From the NCBI GenBank assembly GCA_019637555.1, contig JAHBVK010000062.1, positions 1-33,048 on the forward strand: a stretch of DNA of 33,048 nucleotides. Reading direction: 5' to 3'. The notes beneath the pieces were generated by a model, which searched no databases, had not been told where the DNA came from, and was given only the letters and a program-made list of their open reading frames with translations. Positions 15,557-22,669 of the stretch are shown here, in pieces (within the stretch, counting starts at the first letter, position 1; the number at the start of each line of letters is the position of its first letter). The position numbers and the translations under genes are program-made. The DNA is from Anaerolineae bacterium. GTDB lineage: Bacteria > Chloroflexota > Anaerolineae > Aggregatilineales > UBA2796.

Positions 15557-15930
15557 ATGGCACAGCATATAGACGTATTCATCAGTTCTACATTCCGCGA
15601 TCTGGAACTATACCGCGAGAAGATTTACGAGACGATCCTGAGCATGGGCTTGTTCCCGACGGGGATGGAGAATTTCAACCCCTCGGATCGCAACGCGCTA
15701 CAAAAGTGCTACGACGAAGTGCAGATAGCAGAGATATTTCTCGGTATTTACGCGCATCGTTACGGTTATTGCCCTGACGCAAGTGTGACTTACAACGCGG
15801 CTGGTGTGCAGCGGGCGGGCGATGGCGAGACGGGGATCACCTGTACTCTCGGATCGCTCTCCAGTCCTGCCGATAGTGACGTTCAAAACAGCCCGTTGCA
15901 CCTACCTGTATAACACTGATCGATACACAG
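15557..15930 (+). pseudogene. DUF4062-domain gene remnant, frameshifted
   Basis: The first ~75 residues match the DUF4062 domain: 'VFISSTFRDLELYREKIYETI', then 'GLFPTGMENF' and 'AEIFLGIYAHRYGYCPD', ending 'SVTYN'. The frame then changes: the family continuation of the type 'ERAMARGIPVL' is readable in another frame around 15804-15850 ('RAMARRGSPVL'). At least one indel therefore lies near 15800-15830, and no long continuation follows. DUF4062 normally caps larger STAND/NLR-like or repeat proteins, some linked to defence signalling. Only this cap is left. A sequencing or assembly error cannot be excluded, but the neighbouring genes are broken too. Confidence 0.75.
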
Positions 15931-16100
15931 CAAAATTGGTTATGCATTCAGTGATTCTTAGGCAGTTCCTAGATAATTGCAATCTGGGATACGGATACTC
16001 GCCAGGATTTTTATTACTCTGATACAAGTACTCAGTTACACAGCAAATATTGTATAGTGAATTCTATCGTAATAGCTCCGTTGAGAACCGATAATAAACT

Positions 16101-16645
16101 TTGCCTGACTCTATCAAATATCTCTTTGAACACTTCTGGTCAATCCTAGAAGCAATCGGTACTGTGGGCGCAATGTTCTTCGCTGCCCTCGCATTGCGGC
16201 AAGCAAGCAAGCTGTTTCGAAATAAACAAGAAACCAACAGCAAATTATTCCCAAAATCAGAAGGAACTGAGTGAACGCATCCATAATGAGCAGATGCGCC
16301 TCGCACAGCGCCAGCTATTTGTTCCTATTTTCGATCAGGTGAATAAGCCACTAACCAGCGTCGATCCCAAGAATCCGAATTGGTATCATGTGGCAGAAAC
16401 CGTCAATTTCCTAGAGCTACTCGGCATCTGTTGGGAGGTTAGTGTGGAGCAAAATATTGCTGCGGTCGTTTCGGGATTTTGTTGTAGATAACTTCGACAT
16501 TATTAAGAAGTTAAAGAACCCACCAGAGTTTTCCAAAGATGGCGAGCAGTTATTACGAGAAGCTCGATGCGCGACTTCACTCTACAATCATCTACTCCAG
16601 CAGCATTATGACCGTGATCTACCGGATCCAATAGGAGGAAATCAA
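16101..16645 (+). pseudogene. Single-TM membrane protein gene, broken by two frameshifts
   Basis: A protein can be followed through all three frames. From TTG 16101 there is 'PDSIKYLFEHFWSILEAIG' with a membrane helix 'TVGAMFFAALALRQA'. From ~16213 the next frame gives 'NQKELSERIHNEQMRLAQRQL', then 'FVPIFDQVNKPL' and 'WYHVAETVNFLELLGICWE'. From ~16480 the third gives 'FRDFVVDNFDIIKKLKNPP' to 'NHLLQQHYDRDLPDP'. The layout (N-terminal helix, coiled-coil linker, helical C-terminal domain) resembles small phage- or defence-associated membrane proteins of the DUF4760 kind, but that name is a guess. The last frame runs in phase into the following small gene. Confidence 0.65.
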
Positions 16646-16907
16646 ATGGCGGAAAACAAACTTGATCAACTAGCTAGTGATCTCGTTGATGAGATGATCA
16701 AACTGGGGCGAACTAATTGCGTAAATGGGTATACCCTGACCGATTGCGGGCGGAAAGCCGATAGACGAAGACTTCATAATAGTTGTCTATCGTGGCAAGA
16801 AGGGTCAGGTCGATAGGTTGAGTGAATCAACAAAATCGTTTAATGATCCTATTGCAATGGCTCCTGTAGGAGTATGCCCGCGCTGCGGGGGTAGCGGTAG
16901 AGCTTAA
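16646..16907 (+). pseudogene. Small protein with C-terminal CPRCGGSG motif; one-base frameshift
   Basis: ATG 16646 has an excellent ribosome binding site (AGGAGG 7-8 bases upstream). The frame gives 'MAENKLDQLASDLVDEMIKL' and on to 'NGYTLTDCG'. Removing one base near 16751 (run gggcgg) restores a clean continuation, 'GKPIDEDFIIVVYRGKKGQVD', ending 'GVCPRCGGSGRA' at a TAA (16905-16907). The CxxCxGxG end is a DnaJ-type zinc-binding half-motif. The restored protein would be ~86 residues. A strong terminator follows directly. Either the gene has a recent single-base insertion or the assembly has an error there. Confidence 0.65.
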
Positions 16908-16912
16908 ATAAC

Positions 16913-16940
16913 AAAAGCCCGATGTTTTGTCGGGCTTTTT
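16913..16940 (+). terminator. Rho-independent terminator
   Basis: AAAAGCCCGA-tgttttg-TCGGGCTTTTT is a perfect 10-base stem with a T-run, 6 bases after the stop of the small Cys-motif gene. Confidence 0.88.
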
Positions 16941-17010
16941 GCTTGTATCGATTACTTGAAAAGATTTAAGGTTGTATTGCTACCATCAACCCGAATTTGT
17001 ATTACACATT

Positions 17011-17244
17011 TTACTTTCAATCGCTCGTGACCTTTTAGATACCGCTTGGGACAAGCATGACTTCAACGCACTTGGTGAGACCTATCACGGTACGCAGAAT
17101 GGGTAGTCGAGGAACATCTCGCCGACGGGCGAGCACGCCGTCGTTCCGGTAATGATCACGGATCGCATCGCTGACGGCAAAATCGCGGAGACATGGGCGG
17201 AATGGGACCCGCAAGACATGATGCGGCAGTTGGGTGTTGGGTAG
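17011..17244 (+). pseudogene. Ester cyclase (SnoaL-like) remnant with internal deletion
   Basis: One frame holds both ends of a SnoaL-like ester cyclase. The N-terminal part is 'SIARDLLDTAWDKHDFNALGETYH' and the C-terminal part is 'PTGEHAVVPVMITDRIADGK' then 'IAETWAEWDPQDMMRQLGVG'. They are joined across ~10 codons that include an in-frame TAG (17104-17106). A complete protein of this family is ~130-150 residues, so about half of the middle is missing. The stop abuts a dispersed repeat at 17248. Confidence 0.75.
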
Positions 17245-17247
17245 TAG

Positions 17248-17355
17248 CCCTCATCCCCTTACCCCTTCTCCCCCAAGAGAGAGGAATAAGAAATTTCAAA
17301 GGGCTGGTATATCTTCAAGTCCCTCTCCTTGCGGGAGAGGGATTTAGGGCGAGGG
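17248..17355. repeat. ~100-bp intergenic repeat with terminal inverted repeats, copy 1
   Basis: It begins CCCTCATCCC and ends GGGCGAGGG (imperfect terminal inverted repeats) and contains TCCCTCTCCTTGCGGGAGAGGGA near its right end. A second copy with the same ends and internal hairpins is at 20673-20771, and shorter related hairpins occur at 13975-13998 and ~17747-17769. Confidence 0.75.
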
Positions 17356-17735
17356 CTATCCCGACGCTAATACAGAATCCCGAATTTTACTGACAACAGC
17401 AGCTAGATCGTCAACTATTTGGCGGTTAGCAAACCGCAAAACGCGATAACCTAACTCTTCTATCTGATGCTGGCTTGAGCCTGATCTGCTTCTTGTTGGC
17501 TATTGTGAATTTCGCCGTAGGATTCGATGACAAGATTGCCTGCGTACGTGAAATCTGGCAATATAGAAGTCTCTTTGATCGGATGCTGTCGTCGAAACTT
17601 CAATCCGCCAAGTTGTCGATCCCGTAAGCTTTCCCACAGAAGTTCTTCCGCCGTAGTCTGATCGTGTCGCAACCGACGCGCGGCGTCAATCAGTGGCTTT
17701 GGCGCGTATTCAATCGTCCGTGGATCATTCGGTAC
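17356..17735 (-). pseudogene. DUF559 (Vsr-like fold) endonuclease-like gene, frameshifted
   Basis: On the minus strand one frame reads 'TTAEELLWESLRDRQLGGLK' followed by 'FRRQHPIKETSILPDFTYA', then 'LVIESYGEIHNSQQEADQAQ', the core of DUF559 proteins. The family continuation 'IEELGYRVLRFANRQIVDDL' is present but in another frame, so there is a shift near 17465. The N-terminal side ('EYAPKPLIDAARRLRHDQ') continues to ~17735 without a good start codon. The family 'E-x-D-G-x-x-H' reads E-S-Y-G-E-I-H, so the usual Asp is a Tyr. DUF559 proteins have a PD-(D/E)XK-like fold of unclear function and often sit near mobile sequences. Confidence 0.75.
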
Positions 17736-17744
17736 GCTTTGCTT

Positions 17745-17963
17745 TCATTTCCCTCTGCTTGGGGAGAGGGCTGAAAGTGAGGAGCTTTCCCATCTTCCTA
17801 CCTTCACCGCCCCTAGCGTGAAGCCCGCAATAAAGCGATCCAAGAAGAAGGTGTAGATCAGCGCCACCGGAATCGCCACGAGGATCGCCGCGCCCATCAG
17901 CGACTGCCAGAAGTAGACATCGCCGCGAATCAATTCGGTAGGCACGCCGACGCCCAAAGGCAT
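17745..17963 (-). pseudogene. Duplicate of the 3' end of a MalG-type permease gene
   Basis: About 55 codons are nearly the same as the C-terminus of the intact permease at 18771-19622 (shared 'GVGV.TELIRGDVYFWQSL' through 'IAGFTLGAVK'), with scattered silent and a few coding changes. The stop is lost and the frame runs on into a hairpin repeat. The copy ends at ~17963 next to a tandem 8-base repeat (CCAGTCAA twice, 17964-17979) that adjoins the DUF5615 gene. It is a decayed fragment of a duplicated or second sugar permease gene. Confidence 0.85.
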
Positions 17964-17975
17964 CCAGTCAACCAG

Positions 17976-18329
17976 TCAACGGATCGGGATGTATTTCACC
18001 TGATTCTCGAAATCCTCCGGCGTACCTGCGCCGATAACTACTTCGAGATCATCTATCGCCGTACCAATCGAGGTATCCTCCTTATGCACCTCAATCACAC
18101 CGGGGACAGGTAGCCCGTCGCGCACACGCTCGAAGACAAAGCGAGGTATGGTTCGGACATCATGGGTGAGCAAAATCCGATTTTCCTTTGCCAGCCATGC
18201 AAGAAGCTTATCATCAGGTGATTGATACATTTCGGTATCCTGAACACGCACAATGTCTAAGTCTGGCATCCGAGCGCGAAGACCATCAAGAATACGCCCA
18301 TCAAAGTTTTCGTCGGCGGCAAAGCGCAT
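17976..18329 (-). CDS. DUF5615 PIN-like toxin-type protein
   Basis: A 117-residue protein of the DUF5615 (PIN-like) family: 'FAADENFDGRILDGLR' at the start (D5, E6 acidic pair), 'DIVRVQDTEMYQSPDDKLLAW', then 'RILLTHDVRTIPRF' with the conserved T-H-D. Members have the PIN nuclease fold with acidic active-site residues and are usually paired with a DUF433 gene as a presumed toxin-antitoxin module. Its ATG follows the DUF433 stop directly (TAA-ATG), so the two form an operon. RNase activity for this family is predicted rather than well proven. Confidence 0.85.
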   Translation of the reverse strand: MRFAADENFDGRILDGLRARMPDLDIVRVQDTEMYQSPDDKLLAWLAKENRILLTHDVRTIPRFVFERVRDGLPVPGVIEVHKEDTSIGTAIDDLEVVIGAGTPEDFENQVKYIPIR

Positions 18330-18707
18330 TTATCCATTCCACTCATGGCGTTTTTGTTCAGCCAGTTTGCGAATACGTGCGTTGAACGCCTTCTGTTCCA
18401 GTGTGTAATTGACGTCCCATTCCTGACGCAACCGTTCAGCTTCCTCCTTGCCGTGTTTTAAGTAAGCATCGAGTTCATCACGATGCGCCAGATAGTAGGC
18501 AATGACGGTATAAATATCATTTAGAGGCAGCACATCAAAGCCTTCGTGAATCGCCTCTGGGCTGTCCCCCTGCTGATAACAGGCAATCACGGTGTCCAGC
18601 GTTACCCGTGTGCCGCTGACACGAATCGCGCCGTATTCATCCATCTTTAGCGGTAAGGCAACGGTTTCGGGTAATTCAATCACACCCAATTTACCTCGGC
18701 TGTTCAA
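18330..18707 (-). CDS. DUF433 antitoxin-like DNA-binding protein
   Basis: A 125-residue protein whose central part is a DUF433 domain: 'PLKMDEYGAIRVSGTRVTLD', then 'VIACYQQGDSPEAIHEGFDVLPLNDIY' (the helix-turn-helix region) and 'VIAYYLAHRDELDAYL'. A basic helical tail follows ('FNARIRKLAEQKRHEW'). These proteins pair with DUF5615 and are thought to be autoregulating antitoxins. The start is uncertain: TTG 18707 is the farthest start, and TTG or GTG codons also lie a few codons inside. A minus-strand TATAAT (18735-18740) sits about 28 bases upstream of 18707. Confidence 0.8.
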   Translation of the reverse strand: MNSRGKLGVIELPETVALPLKMDEYGAIRVSGTRVTLDTVIACYQQGDSPEAIHEGFDVLPLNDIYTVIAYYLAHRDELDAYLKHGKEEAERLRQEWDVNYTLEQKAFNARIRKLAEQKRHEWNG

Positions 18708-18770
18708 TTCTTTGATAACTGAAATCTATTATCCATTATACAGCGGTTGAGTTTGCCTTTGGCTGCCAAC

Positions 18771-19622
18771 TTACCCTTTCACCGCCCCCAACGTGAATCC
18801 GGCAATAAATCGATCCAAGAAGAAGGTGTAGATCAGCGCGACCGGAATCGCCACGAGGATCGCCGCGCCCATCAGCGACTGCCAGAAGTAGACATCGCCG
18901 CGAATCAGTTCGGTGGTCACGCCGACGCCAATCGGTTTCTGCGCTGATGGTGCGACGAACGCCAGCGCGTAGATGTACTCGTGCATGGTCAGCGTGAAGG
19001 AAAAGACGGTGATGGTCAGGATGCCGGGAACGGTCAGCGGCAGCACCACACGCACCGCTGCACCGAGTCGGCTACAACCATCAACCATTGCCTGTTCTTC
19101 GATCTCGCGCGGCAGTGACTTGATAAAGCCCATCATCAGCCACGTACAGAAGGGGATCGTGAACGTCGGATAGGTGACGATCAGCGCCCAGACAGTATCT
19201 TGCAAGCGCAGCAGCACGATCATCCGCGAGAGGGGAATAAACAGCAGCGTTGGCGGGATCAGATAGACCAGAAAGATCAGGATGCCGAGCCGTTCGCCCC
19301 ACGCTCCGGTCAGACGCGCCAGACTGTAAGCGGCAGGTACAGCACCGATCAGCGTGATCAGTACGACGGCGATACCGATACCGATGCTGTTGACCACGAA
19401 GCGCCCATAATTGGTCTGGTTGAACAGCAAGGTGTAATTGTCGATGGTCGGCGAGTCGTTGAAGCCAAGTGTGTTGGATTTGAGACTGCGGATATAGAGA
19501 TCGTTGTTGGTGCGAAACGAGGTCATCAACATCCAGTAGAAGGGAAAGGCGGCGAAGATGGTGAAGATGGTGATCACCAGAAAGACCGCGCCGCCGCTCA
19601 GGAATTTGCGTCTGTTGATCAT
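18771..19622 (-). CDS. Sugar ABC transporter permease (MalG-like)
   Basis: A 283-residue inner-membrane permease with six predicted helices, the first at ~13-33 ('FLVITIFTIFAAFPFYWML'). The EAA loop for contact with the ATPase is 'EEQAMVDGCSRLGAAVRVVL' with the typical E-x-x-x-x-D-G...P-L spacing. It belongs to the MalG/CUT1 family, which moves oligosaccharides with a MalF-type partner. It is the last gene of a minus-strand set, 3 bases after the partner permease. Its last ~55 codons also exist as a decayed copy at 17745-17963. No ATP-binding subunit is next to it, which is common for CUT1 systems that share an MsmK-like ATPase. Confidence 0.93.
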   Translation of the reverse strand: MINRRKFLSGGAVFLVITIFTIFAAFPFYWMLMTSFRTNNDLYIRSLKSNTLGFNDSPTIDNYTLLFNQTNYGRFVVNSIGIGIAVVLITLIGAVPAAYSLARLTGAWGERLGILIFLVYLIPPTLLFIPLSRMIVLLRLQDTVWALIVTYPTFTIPFCTWLMMGFIKSLPREIEEQAMVDGCSRLGAAVRVVLPLTVPGILTITVFSFTLTMHEYIYALAFVAPSAQKPIGVGVTTELIRGDVYFWQSLMGAAILVAIPVALIYTFFLDRFIAGFTLGAVKG

Positions 19623-19625
19623 AGA

Positions 19626-20609
19626 TCAATGCACCTCGACTCGCCGTGCTAACCGTAACATGAAGACCGCCACCGCGATCAGCAGCGGTAGTAAAAAGAC
19701 CGCAATCGCCGCGCCTTCCGCCAAGTTGCCGCCCTCAATACCCTTGAAATATGCCCAACTCGCCAGCACATGTGTATCGTTGTTGCCGAGCGTCAGCACG
19801 CGTACTACCGCCATATCGGTGAAGGTGAAAACGATGCTGAACAACATCGCGACCGCCGTGATCGAGCGCAGCAACGGCAGCGTGATATGCCAATATTCCT
19901 GAAAGAAGTTCGCGCCATCGACTTTGGCAGCATCACGGATTTCGTGATCGATAGAGGTTAGTCCCGCCATGATGATCACGGTAGACATGGGCAGCATGCG
20001 CCAGACGTGCACAAGGATCACAAATAAGCCGGTCAGGTTCAAGCCGAGAAAATAACTGCCGGATGGTCCCGGCACCTGCACACCGAACAAGCGATTCGGC
20101 GCGAGATAGACGATGTAGGCGTTGGGCAGGAATAAGCCCAGCCCTTTGCCGATGGTGGTCAGCGGGCTGTACTGCGGCTGCACCATCCACCACCAGCCGA
20201 GAGCGCCCAATGCCACCGGAGTCGCCCACGGGAGCAAGATCAGGAAGCGGATGATGCGCTTGCCGGGGAATTTCTGCGAGAGCGCCAATGCCAGTATGTT
20301 GGCACAAAGAACGATCAGTATTTGTGAGATGACGGTGAAGATGACGGTATTGATCAGTGCCTTGAGGAACTGGCTGTCACTCAGGATCGCCTTAAAGGTA
20401 TCCAGCCCAACAAATTTGAGATCGGGATTGCCGGTGGTCACGCTGGTGAAGCTGAAGGCAATCGCCAAGATGAAAGGGACACCGACCAGCAAGATGATGT
20501 AGAGGACGGCGGGGAGGAGCATCGCCGCACCGAGAAATCGCGCGTTATCAGTCAGCGGACGGGATGGCGGTTTGGTGCTGCTGTTCTGATCAGCGGTGGC
20601 TGCCTGCAT
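19626..20609 (-). CDS. Sugar ABC transporter permease (MalF-like)
   Basis: A 327-residue permease with a short Ser/Thr-rich cytoplasmic N-terminus (~25 residues), then six or more membrane helices starting 'GAAMLLPAVLYIILLVGVPF'. The EAA loop is 'IRDAAKVDGANFFQEYWHIT' followed by L-P-L-L. It contains a periplasmic insertion around residues 150-190 ('QPQYSPLTTIGKGLGLFLPN' onward), expected between helices 3 and 4 of MalF-type proteins. It lies between its binding protein and the MalG-like partner. The start ATG at 20609 has GAGG about 10 bases upstream. A repeat of ~100 bp separates it from the binding-protein gene, so expression might drop after that gene. Confidence 0.92.
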   Translation of the reverse strand: MQAATADQNSSTKPPSRPLTDNARFLGAAMLLPAVLYIILLVGVPFILAIAFSFTSVTTGNPDLKFVGLDTFKAILSDSQFLKALINTVIFTVISQILIVLCANILALALSQKFPGKRIIRFLILLPWATPVALGALGWWWMVQPQYSPLTTIGKGLGLFLPNAYIVYLAPNRLFGVQVPGPSGSYFLGLNLTGLFVILVHVWRMLPMSTVIIMAGLTSIDHEIRDAAKVDGANFFQEYWHITLPLLRSITAVAMLFSIVFTFTDMAVVRVLTLGNNDTHVLASWAYFKGIEGGNLAEGAAIAVFLLPLLIAVAVFMLRLARRVEVH

Positions 20610-20672
20610 AGTGGTGAACCTCAGCCGATGCGATGCAATGACGATTAACGATGGGGATGCAGTCAGGATCAG

Positions 20673-20771
20673 CCCTCACCCCTAGCCCCTCTCCCGCAAG
20701 GAGAGGGGAACAAAACCAGTTGCGTGTTTTGCAAGTCCTTCTCCTTGCGGGAGAAGGATTTAGGATGAGGG
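20673..20771. repeat. ~100-bp intergenic repeat with terminal inverted repeats, copy 2
   Basis: It has ends CCCTCACCCCTA and GGATGAGGG and two internal hairpin units (CCCCTCTCCcgcaaGGAGAGGGG and TCCTTCTCCttgcGGGAGAAGGA). It is inside the ABC transporter operon, between the binding-protein and permease genes. It matches the copy at 17248-17355. Confidence 0.8.
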
Positions 20772-20789
20772 AATGGCGCTACAGCTTGG

Positions 20790-22181
20790 CTACTTAGTGC
20801 CGCCGACCAGACCTTCAGCACGCCATTTGTCGAACAACTTGACGTACTCGTTGTGCGCTTCGGTGACAGCTTCCTCGGCGGTGGCTTCGCCCTTTGCCGC
20901 TTTCGCGTACATGGTCGGGATCACGAACGTACCGAAGGCTTCACCGATGCCTGCGTGCGCCGGACCGGGGTGACCAATCACGGTGCTCCACGACTCGGCG
21001 TCCTTGAGCAGCTTCAGTTTGTCACCCGCACCATAGGGATCGTTATCCAGCCAACCCCCGTCTTCCATCAGTTGCGGCGCAGTGCTGAAGAAGGCGGGGA
21101 AGTTGTACAACTTTGATTCGTAGACAACCTGATTGTAATTGCCGACCAGCGCCAGCATGAATTCCTTCGCCGCATCGGGGTTTTTGGCGTGCGAGGGCAA
21201 GATGTAGATGGGTACAAGGTGTTCGCTGACCAGCGCCAAGCCGTTGGGTCCCTTTAGCGGTCCCGTGAAGTAAATGTCCTTCGCCACTTCCGCTGTATCG
21301 GTGTTGTCCTGCGCGGTGCGGAACGCCGAGATCGAGTTGAGAATCCACGAGGCTTGTCCGGCGACCAGCAGTTGATTGTTGGAGGCGGCGTTCCAACTGA
21401 ACACTTCGGGCGTCATCGCACCTTCGTAGAGTTTCTTCATGTACTCGACGGCGGCAATGGTTTCCGGCGAATTGAGTGTAACGTTAGAGTCAGCATCCTG
21501 CTCCGCGCCACCGAAGGACCAGATGATGCCGCGACCTGCCATGTTCGAGTCGATCTCGTTGGACATGCCGATGCCCATCTGGACGCCAAGCTTGTCCTTG
21601 ATCTCTTTGCCACCTGTGTACAGTTCATCCCAAGTGGAAGGACCATTGGGCAAGCCAACCTGTTCCCACAGACTCTTGCGGTAGTTGCCCGGATCGGGAA
21701 CCCAACCGTGCGAGAAGCCGAAATATTTATTGGTGACGGGGTTATAGGTAGCGCGCTTGCATAGATCGACCTGCGTGCCGTGCCGCTTTGCCGCCTCCTC
21801 ATTGACATCGGTCAAATCGAGCACGCTCGGCTCTAGCGCAGAGGGTGGGAAGATGTACTCGATCAGATCATGTCCTTCTTTGGCGTTGATCTCTGCCGTT
21901 GCACGGGCGGGAATATCGGCGTTGTTGATGTGATCGACGGTGACGGTCACACCGTTCTGGTTGCCCCACTCCATCGCCCACTTGTCGAACCACGTATCGT
22001 GATTGGGCACGAAGTGGCTCCACTGTAAGATTTTTAGTTCACCGCTGATTTTTTGTGTGGGCTTGGCGAAAACTTCAAATGAAGGGAGTGATCCGACGGC
22101 AGCAGCCGCTGCCGCAGCGGCAGTAGCTTTGAGGAATTCTCGACGGGACAATCCTCCGCGAAAACTCTTGAAGGTGGACAT
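20790..22181 (-). CDS. Sugar ABC transporter substrate-binding protein, Tat-exported
   Basis: A 463-residue family-1 extracellular solute-binding protein. The N-terminus has a twin-arginine signal 'LSRREFLKATAAAAAAAAVG' with a long Ala run, so export is likely by the Tat pathway after folding. Then follow 'GELKILQWSHFVPNHDTWFD' (first strand of the N-lobe), 'NQNGVTVTVDHINNADIPAR', 'YNPVTNKYFGFSHGW', 'SWILNSISAF' and a helical C-terminus. The upstream GGAGG is 9 bases before the ATG. It is the first gene of the minus-strand importer set. Ligand not determined; the Trp-rich N-lobe suits a carbohydrate. Confidence 0.92.
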   Translation of the reverse strand: MSTFKSFRGGLSRREFLKATAAAAAAAAVGSLPSFEVFAKPTQKISGELKILQWSHFVPNHDTWFDKWAMEWGNQNGVTVTVDHINNADIPARATAEINAKEGHDLIEYIFPPSALEPSVLDLTDVNEEAAKRHGTQVDLCKRATYNPVTNKYFGFSHGWVPDPGNYRKSLWEQVGLPNGPSTWDELYTGGKEIKDKLGVQMGIGMSNEIDSNMAGRGIIWSFGGAEQDADSNVTLNSPETIAAVEYMKKLYEGAMTPEVFSWNAASNNQLLVAGQASWILNSISAFRTAQDNTDTAEVAKDIYFTGPLKGPNGLALVSEHLVPIYILPSHAKNPDAAKEFMLALVGNYNQVVYESKLYNFPAFFSTAPQLMEDGGWLDNDPYGAGDKLKLLKDAESWSTVIGHPGPAHAGIGEAFGTFVIPTMYAKAAKGEATAEEAVTEAHNEYVKLFDKWRAEGLVGGTK

Positions 22182-22669
22182 AACTCTTTTCCTCCAAAAT
22201 AGTAAGTGAGTGGGTTGAAGCTACGGTGACAGCTTACTAAAGAACCAACGGGGCACTGCTGAGTGTAGCAATGTTGGGGGCATGTCGCAACTGACTTCAA
22301 TTCACGACAAGTCACCATATCTGTAACTATGGGATTTTGATATTTTTGCAGTTGTCAAAAAGACCCCCCTAAAGTTGTACAATCTCCTACATTATATGGT
22401 GTAGACCTCGATTAACCGCATAATGGTGGGCTGGATGCCAGTTCCGTTAGGCAGGCAAAATGCTGCGGATCGGCAAGGATTGCATCCATTTGACGCACGA
22501 AATGCCGTCCTAGATCGGCTGTCACGGCAAGTTGGACACGTTTCTCATTTGCAGCAAAGCCGCGACCTCGCTATATTAATGACAACGGCGCTGCTCCCCG
22601 AACTTAAGCACGGGGGCAGGGCTGTACTCGACTCGACCACCATGGCAGGTAGGTAAAGGAGTTTTACAG
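22182..22669. other. Divergent intergenic region between two binding-protein genes
   Basis: These 488 bases must hold the promoters of both the minus-strand sugar importer and the plus-strand family-5 binding protein. A minus-strand TATAAT is at 22391-22396 but has no good -35. On the plus strand TTGTCA (22352-22357) and TACAAT (22378-22383) are 20 bases apart, which is too far for a normal promoter. AAAGGAG at 22655-22661 is the ribosome binding site of the next gene. No hairpin or riboswitch was recognised. Confidence 0.4.

Noticed and set aside
22352..22383. TTGTCA...TACAAT as a plus-strand promoter
   Set aside because: The spacer is 20 bases, outside the usual 16-18.
22423..22656. 77-codon frame before the family-5 binding protein
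   Set aside because: No ribosome binding site or recognisable features; it most likely lies in the leader of the next gene.
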